The notes beneath the pieces were generated by a model. That model saw nothing but the letters and a program-made list of their open reading frames with translations, made no database searches and was not told the origin of the DNA. A stretch of DNA of 64,000 nt from Gadus chalcogrammus. Lineage: Eukaryota; Chordata; Actinopteri; Gadiformes; Gadidae. The stretch spans positions 36,646,025 to 36,710,024 of the forward strand of contig NC_079415.1 of assembly GCF_026213295.1 (NCBI RefSeq). Reading direction: 5' to 3'. Positions 57,959 to 64,000 of this stretch are shown piece after piece; the stretch's first letter is position 1, and every line of letters starts with the position of its first letter. A program made the translations under genes and the position numbers.

Positions 57959-60530
57959 TCAGATCTTGTTGAAGGCCGCTACGTCCATGGACTGGACGTA
58001 GTCCTCGAAGCCCGTGATCCTCTCTTCCAGGATGTCTGTTCCTACCTGGGAGAGAAGACGGAGTCAGACCCCCAGGACATAGTCAGACCCCCCCACCCCC
58101 CGGATATACAGACCCCCCACCCAGGACACCCATCAGATCAGACTGTCTTTAACCCGTCCCCCTAACCCCAACCCTAACCACCCATCAGATCAGACTGTCT
58201 TTAACCCGTCCCCCTAACCCCAACCCTAACCACCCATCAGATCAGACTGTCTTTAACCCGTCCCCCTAACCCCAATCCCAACCCCCCATCAGATCAGACT
58301 GTCTTTAACCCGTCCCCCTAACCCCAACCCTAACCACCCATCAGATCAGACTGTCTTTAACCCGTCCCCCTAACCCCAACCCGTCTCTTTAACTCACCTT
58401 GTCATCTTCCACCACGCATCCTATCTGGAGCTTCCTGATGCCGTAGCCCACCGGGACGAGCTTGGCTGCAGAGACAACAGATAGACAGAGGTCATGGGGT
58501 GAGCCAGGAGGTCATGGGGTCCCCACATGGGGTCTCCAGGAGGTCATGGGTCGAGGGGGAGGAGCCATCAGGTCATAAGGATGTCATCACGGTTTCAGCC
58601 GAAAGATGGTATGAGATCATCACAAGCTCCTGTGTGTATACACGTGTGTATACAGGTGTACCTGTATGGGTATATGTGCGTGCGTGTGCGTGTGTTGTAC
58701 GTGTGTGTTCCTGTGTGTGCGCCGTACATTGTCCCCACAGGAGCCCGTCCAGCTGTATCGTGCGGACGCATTCCTCCAGCTTGGCCATGTCCGTCTCGTC
58801 GTCCCACGGCTTCACGTCCAGCAGGATGGACGACTTGGCGATGAGCGCGGGCTCTGGAACACAGGGGGGGGGGGGTTAGGGTTAGGTGATGTAGGACCAG
58901 GTGATCGAGGGTTAGGTAATGTAGGACCAGGTGATCGAGGGTTAGGTGATGTAGGACCAGGTGATCGAGGGTTAGGGTTAGGTGATGTAGGACCAGGTGA
59001 TCGAGGGTTAGGGTTAGGTGATGTAGGACCAGGTGATCGAGGGTTAGGGTTAGGTGATGTAGGACCAGGTGATCGAGGGTTAGGGTTAGGTGATGTAGGA
59101 CCAGGTGATCGAGGTTTAGGGTTAGGTGATGTAGGACCAGGTGATCGAGGGTTAGGGTTAGGTGATGTAGGACCAGGTGATCGAGGGTTAGGGTTAGGTG
59201 ATGTAGGACCAGGTGATCGAGGGTTAGGTAATGTAGGACCAGGTGATCGAGGGTTAGGGTTAGGTGATGTAGGACCAGGTGATCGAGGGTTAGGGTTAGG
59301 TGATGTAGGACCAGGTGATTGAGGGGGCGTGTCACCTACTTTTAGATTTCCTGGCGGCGTACTCGGCCAGCCGCTCCGCTTTGATCCGGGCCACCTCCTC
59401 GCTCTCCTGGAGGAGAAAGAGCAAGATCAGGACCGGCACCTAGCAACCAGCCGGGCCAGGGCAGCCATCACCTAGCAACAGGCCGGTCCAGGGCAGCCGT
59501 CACCTAGCAACAGGCCGGTCCAGGGCAGCCGTCACCTAGCAACAGGCCGGTCCAGGGCAGCCGTCACCTAGCAACAGGCCGGTCCAGGGCAGCCGTCACG
59601 TTAAAATTGTACCGGGGGCGAAAATTGTACCGGCCTACGTCATCGTTTGTTTACATCCTGACAACCTGCCCGGCAACAGACGACGCGATGCAGAAAACAT
59701 GTTTCCAAACGACGAAATAACATAATACAGATAGCGGATCGCTATCTGTATTATGATAGATAGTGATAACACTTGTTTTTACTTTATATTTGTATTGTAT
59801 TTAATTGTTTAATCGAAATAAAAAAAATTGCCCGCCAAACGGGCGATCGCGTCAAATGACAAATGTTTTGCCCGCGAAACGGGCGATCGCATCAAATGAC
59901 GTAGGAGGGTTCTTGAAACACAATACAGATAACGGATCGCTAGAAAACACTTGTTTTTACTTTATATTTGTATTGTTAAATCGAATTTAGCTAGTAAACT
60001 GAGTGTTTTAAGCAGGTTTCATAGTCTAGAATGTTCAAGAACCTTCCTACGTGATTTGACGCGTCATTTGACGCGATCGCCCGTTTCGCGGGCAATTTTC
60101 TTTATTGTTTCGATTAAACAATTAAATACAATACAAATATAAAGTAAAAACAAGTGTTATCGCTATCTATCATAATTCAGATAGCGATCCGCTATCTGTA
60201 TTATGTTATTTCGTCGTTTGGAAACATGTTTTCTGCATCGCGTCGTCTGTTGCAGGGCAGGTTGTCAGGATGTAAACAAACGATGACGTAGGCCGGTACA
60301 ATTTTCGCCCCCGGTACAATTTTAACGTGACACAGCCGTCACCTAGCAACAGGCCGGTCCAGGGCAGCCGTCACCTAGCAACAGGCCGGTCTAGGGGAGC
60401 CTCAGTTCATAATGATGTCATCACGGACTCAGCCGAAAGATGGTATGAGATCATCACAGGCTCCCCGTAAACCGCCTGGTTACCATGGTTACCGTGACCC
60501 ACCTCTTCATCAGAGCCGAACAGGTCCAGG

Positions 60531-60562
<32 letters not shown>

Positions 60563-62178
60563 TGCGGGGGGTGTGGGGCGGCCCTTGGTGCTGTCGGCCA
60601 CGCCGGCAGGTCCGTACTGGGCCAAGGGCTTCTTCACCCCGGGGAGGCTGAGGGCAGAGGTCAGAGGTCAGGGGGGTTCAGGGTCACCGCCGGGGCCGCG
60701 GGGGGGGGGCGGGGTCAGAGAGGAGTCGTCAGCACAGAATCAGACGAAAGATGGTTAAGAAAAGTTCATCATCCCCAGCACTCGTCCCCCCCCCCCCCCC
60801 CCCCCCGTCCAGGGGACCCACCTGCCCTTCTCCTTCTGGAACGACTTGATGTGGTTGAACCAGCGCAGGGCGTGGCACAGCGGGGCGGGGGGGGGGCCGG
60901 CCAGCGCCTCGAACACCGCCACGTCCGCCTGGGACGCCACGAAGCTGGGGAGGAGAGGGGCCGTCAGCACCTGGCCAGGTAACAGAGGCAACACCTGGGG
61001 GGCCCCAGGCAACACCTGGACCTCGGGGCCCCGGTGCTCAGACATCACCGGCCCCGAGGGGTCTTCACAGCGACATGGACACCAGATACTATACCCCTAA
61101 CCCTACGATACTATAACCCTAACCCTACGATACTATAACCCTAACCCTACGATACTATAACCCTAACCCTACGATACTATAACCCTAACCCTACGATACT
61201 ATAACCCTAACCCTACGATACTATAACCCTAACCCTACGATACTATAACCCTAACCCTACGATACTATAACCCTAACCCTATACCCCTAACCCTACGATA
61301 CCATAACCCTAACCCTATGATACCATACCCCTAACCCTATGATACCATACCCCTAACCCTACGATACCATAACCCTAACCCTACGATACTATAACCCTAT
61401 GATACTATAACCCTATGATACTATAACCCTAACCCTATGTTACTATAACCCTAACCCTATGTTACTATAACCCTACCTATGATACCATAACCCTAACCCT
61501 ATGATACTATAACCAACCCTACCCATGATACTATAAGCAGCATAAGGCTCCCTACGGTGCATGACTCTCAACGTGGCATTATTCATGCACTCATTGTTCA
61601 TGCACTCATAAGCGACGCAGCACGGGAGCACCTGGCGCCTGCCTCTGCACGACGCGTCATCACATAGCTCAATGCTAGCTACTAGCGCAAGTGGTTAGCA
61701 TAGTTAGGTATGGGGGCAGCGTTAACGCTAACTCCAGTTGGAATGAGTCGCCAAACTAACGAGTTTTCAACCAAAACACGAGTTCGCCTGACCGTGAGGT
61801 TTACTGCCAGGAGTAATGCTAAGCCATCTGTGTTAACAGCTAGCCGCTACCAAGCCAACATGGCGCTACCGGTAGCTCGAGACTCTGACGGTTAGCTCGA
61901 GACGCTAACAGTTAGCCCATCCATGCGGAGATTAAGAAACATCTAGATTATAATGACAGCTACACTATACAGATGTAATGCATATTTATTGAAGATATAG
62001 ATATAACTACATCACATCTATGTAATAATAATAAAAGGTTGAATCTAGAGTAGCCTACGTCTTGGTAAAAGAAGGCGCTCTACTGCGCATGAACCGACCT
62101 CTCAATGTAGCTCCGGTCAGCGAGGAAGCCGTCGAGTAGCGCGAGGCCCGCGGGGGACCGGAGGTCTCCGAAACCCAT
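57959..62178 (-). CDS. eef1b2: Elongation factor 1-beta (eEF1B2), seven exons
   Basis: Guanine-nucleotide exchange factor that reloads eEF1A with GTP during translation elongation. Exons are 62099-62178, 60822-60944, 60503-60647, 59340-59406, 58728-58853, 58398-58465 and 57959-58045, joining to 696 nt (231 aa; human 225). The GST-C-like N-terminus reads [20 protein letters not shown], then [16 protein letters not shown] and [14 protein letters not shown]. The acidic linker has an 11-Asp run then LDLFGSDEE. The catalytic C-terminal domain holds [35 protein letters not shown] and [19 protein letters not shown], including the terminal residues that enter the eEF1A nucleotide site. Exon 5 ends CAAT|GTACGG, giving the family's [12 protein letters not shown]. 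The next exon 4 intron contains a foldback transposon. Confidence 0.97.
58110..58390. repeat. 51-bp minisatellite with CCCTAACC core
   Basis: About five copies of CCATCAGATCAGACTGTCTT + TAACCCGTCCCCCTAACCCC + AACCCTAACCA in an eef1b2 intron. Confidence 0.93.
58870..59330. repeat. 36-bp minisatellite with GGTTAGGGTTAGG core
   Basis: About 13 copies of GGTGATGTAGGACCAGGTGA + TCGAGGGTTAGGGTTA. The plus- and minus-strand frames ([11 protein letters not shown] and [11 protein letters not shown]) are repeat translation. Confidence 0.95.
59440..59594. repeat. 32-bp minisatellite (GTCACCTAGCAACAGGCCGG)
   Basis: Five copies. Two more follow at 60335-60395, after the inserted foldback element. Confidence 0.93.
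59595..60331. mobile_element. 737-bp foldback element
   Basis: Left GTCACGTTAAAATTGTACCG mirrors right CGGTACAATTTTAACGTGAC. The whole length is near-palindromic (CGACGCGATGCAGAAAACAT, AATACAGATAGCGGATCGCT, TTTAATTGTTTAATCGAAA mirrored). Its centre has three copies of a unit with ACGGGCGATCGCGTCAAATG. No transposase. It splits the 32-bp minisatellite of an eef1b2 intron. Confidence 0.85.
60779..60811. repeat. Poly-C tract of about 22 nt
   Basis: Lies 12-35 nt inside the intron after the eef1b2 exon 2 donor, so the pre-mRNA has a long G run there. Confidence 0.9.
61090..61530. repeat. 22-bp minisatellite CCCTAACCCTACGATACTATAA
   Basis: About 20 copies with telomere-like CCCTAACCCTA in each unit, in eef1b2 intron 1. 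The remainder of that intron to 62095 is unique sequence without a gene. Confidence 0.95.
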
Positions 62179-62239
62179 GGAGAAGGAGCGCGAGGAACCG
62201 GGAGACAGAACGGAGGACACGTGGAGACGACGCGGAGGA

Positions 62240-62390
62240 GCAGCGAAGGAGCGATGGAGGAGGGACGGAGGGCCTTTATAGAGGAGGAGTAGCAGGGGGA
62301 GGAGACAAGGAGGGTCTATAAGGAAGGGGGAGGAGATAAGGAAGGGTCTTTATAGAGGAGGAGAGAAGGAGGGTCTATATAGGGGAGGAG
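62240..62390 (-). promoter_or_regulatory. eef1b2 promoter with repeated TATA-like boxes
   Basis: On the minus strand CTATAAAGGCCC (62275-62280 core) is placed to start transcription about 30 nt on, near a pyrimidine run CTCCTTCGC that fits a 5'-TOP start. 5'-TOP starts are known for translation-factor mRNAs. Further TATA-like copies lie upstream in the same repeat context: CTATAAAGACCC (62349-62354), CTATATAGACCC (near 62373-62381) and the weaker TTATAGACCC (near 62315-62321). Confidence 0.55.
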
Positions 62391-62494
62391 GAGGAGATAA
62401 GGTGGGTGGGTGGGAGGGACTCCTCCTCATCTTCTTCTGTTAATTGATCTTCATGCATTAGAGAAATGCTGCCGCCAACGGGCAGTCACTCATA

Positions 62495-62910
62495 GCTTGG
62501 CACTTACAAACAGCCAATGGATGTTAGCTTAGCACATACAAACAGCCAATGGATGTCAGCTTAGCACATACAAACAGCCGATGGATGTCAGTTTAGCACT
62601 TACAAACAGCCGATGGATGTCAGCTTAGCACTTACAAACAGCCGATGAATGTTAGCTTAGCACATACAAACAGCCAATGGATGTTAGCTTAGCACATACA
62701 CACTGCTCAATGGATGTTAGCTTAGCACATACACACAGCCAATGGATGTTAGCTTAGCACATACAAACAGCCAATGGATGTTAGCTTAGCACATACAATC
62801 AGCCAATGGATGTTAGCTTAGCACATACAAACAGCCAATGGATGTTATCTTAGCACATACACACTGCTCAATGGATGTTAGCTTAGCACAGCTCACTGTG
62901 GGTGTTAGTG
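62495..62910. repeat. 32-bp minisatellite ACAAACAGCCAATGGATGTTAG
   Basis: About 12 copies upstream of eef1b2. Each carries a CCAAT box (AGCCAATGG), so it may be read as a CCAAT-rich upstream block. Confidence 0.93.
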
Positions 62911-62979
62911 TAACACAACTCAACCAAATACATAACATCTAAATGGATGCTTGGGGAGTGAAGTGATTCTCTCTCACTC

Positions 62980-63183
62980 CATCACTCACTCACTCACACT
63001 CTCTCTGTCTGTCTCTCTCACTCTCTCTGTCTGTCTCTCTTTCTCTCTCCCTCTCTGTCTCTCTCTCGCTCAGTCTTTCTCGCTCTGTCTCCCTCTCTCT
63101 CTCTGTTTCTCTCTGTCCCTCCCTCTCTCTCGCTCTGTCTCTCTCTCCCCCCCCTCTCTCTGTCTCTCTCTCACTCACTCACA

Positions 63184-63241
<58 letters not shown>

Positions 63242-64000
63242 CTCTCTCCCTCTCTCTCGCTTTGTCTCTCTCGCTCTGTGTCTCTCTCTCCCCCTCTCTC
63301 TCGCTCTGTCTCTCTCCCTCTCTGTCTGTCTCTCTCTGAACTGGTCTGTTGGCATGCGACTAGAGTGACGGAGAGAGACCAGTTTAAAGAATGTCGTCCG
63401 CCCGGTCCCGCCTTCACACGGCTCCTCTGATTGGCTGCCAGTCCCACCCCTGATTGGTGTTGAGCTTCCAGTCCAAACTAAGAAGGTGAAGACTGGAGCA
63501 GTCCGTCTGTCCACCTGCCTGTCTGTCCACCTGCCTGTCTGTCCACCTGCCTGTCGACCCGTCGTCTGTCTGACCGTGAGTCTTACTGGTTGCCTGTCTG
63601 TGTCCTTCTGTTTCCGTCTTGCTCTCTGTCTATCGGACATTTTGTCTTTCGCCTGTCTGTCTGTCCGTCCGTACGTCTTTCTGTCAGACAGTGTGTCTGC
63701 CTGCCCGTCCATCTGTCTGTCTGCCTGTCCATCTGTCTGACTCCCTGTCTGTCTGACTCCCTGTCTGTCTGTCTGTCTGCCTGCCTGTCCATCTGTCTGA
63801 CTCCCTATCTGTCTGTTTGACTCCCTGTCTGTCTGTCTGTCTGTTTGTCCTTGTGTCAGTCTGTCTGTTTGTCTGCTTGTCCTCCTGTCTGTCTGTCTGT
63901 GTGTCTGTCTGTCCTCCTCTCTGTCTGACTCCCTGTCTGTTTGTCTATCTGTCTGTCTGTCTGTTTTGTCTGTGTGTCTGTTTGACCTCCTGTCTGTCTG
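62980..64000. repeat. CTCTCTGTCT and CTGTCTGTCTGT low-complexity region
   Basis: CT-rich with a pure CT core at 63187-63238, then unique sequence at 63335-63500 without a gene, then CTGT repeats to the window edge. No gene is supported. Confidence 0.9.

Noticed and set aside
58595..59335. Minus-strand ORF of [12 protein letters not shown] repeats and plus-strand [14 protein letters not shown]
   Set aside because: Both read the 36-bp minisatellite in an eef1b2 intron.

Overview
The window is animal DNA, almost certainly from a ray-finned (teleost) fish. It carries spliced vertebrate-type genes and fish-type DNA transposons and LINE tails. Its load of micro- and minisatellites is extreme: nearly every intron over 300 bp is one or more tandem arrays. 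Such an STR/VNTR-rich genome recalls cod-like fishes (Gadiformes), but that species guess is inference only.

All confidently recognised genes lie on the minus strand. From low to high coordinate they are: (1) a small two-exon gene related to RDD1/C1orf115 (1958-3085); (2) eif5b, the translation-initiation GTPase eIF5B, 26 coding exons over 33 kb (5185-38467); (3) lipt1, mitochondrial lipoyltransferase (39286-42102); (4) a two-exon C2H2 zinc-finger gene resembling CHAMP1 (42565-45564); (5) an unrecognised gene with a duplicated CX2CX6HX7C module (46317-47255, perhaps with 5' exons to 48407); (6) a zdbf2-like gene with a DBF4-type zinc finger (51093-55398); (7) eef1b2, elongation factor eEF1B-beta, seven exons (57959-62178). 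I placed splice junctions by hand from GT/AG sites and reading phase. The joined coding lengths of eif5b (3456 nt), lipt1 (1149), zdbf2-like (2730), CHAMP1-like (888) and eef1b2 (696) are all whole numbers of codons, which is a strong internal check. From memory, LIPT1-EIF5B and EEF1B2-ZDBF2 are also neighbours in mammals, at two separate places on human chromosome 2; here the two pairs adjoin.

Between and inside the genes are many transposons. They include hAT elements with 8-bp target duplications (33013-34017, 36350-36974, 18873-20158), TTAA-flanked piggyBac-like MITEs, a Harbinger-like element with a Myb/SANT remnant, two LINE 3' remnants, and several foldback elements. The largest foldback is a 2.56-kb near-palindrome (10884-13447).

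The most unusual pattern is that many intronic minisatellites are built from copies of the adjoining splice site. Arrays beside lipt1 exon 2, eif5b exons 2, 3, 11, 16 (both sides), 21 and 25, and zdbf2-like exons 1 and 3 repeat the exon edge plus its 5' or 3' splice signal, from 1 to about 60 times. Coding exons of the zdbf2-like and CHAMP1-like genes also contain in-frame minisatellites, and the eef1b2 promoter has a tandemly repeated TATA-like block. No rRNA, CRISPR or functional tRNA gene was found.
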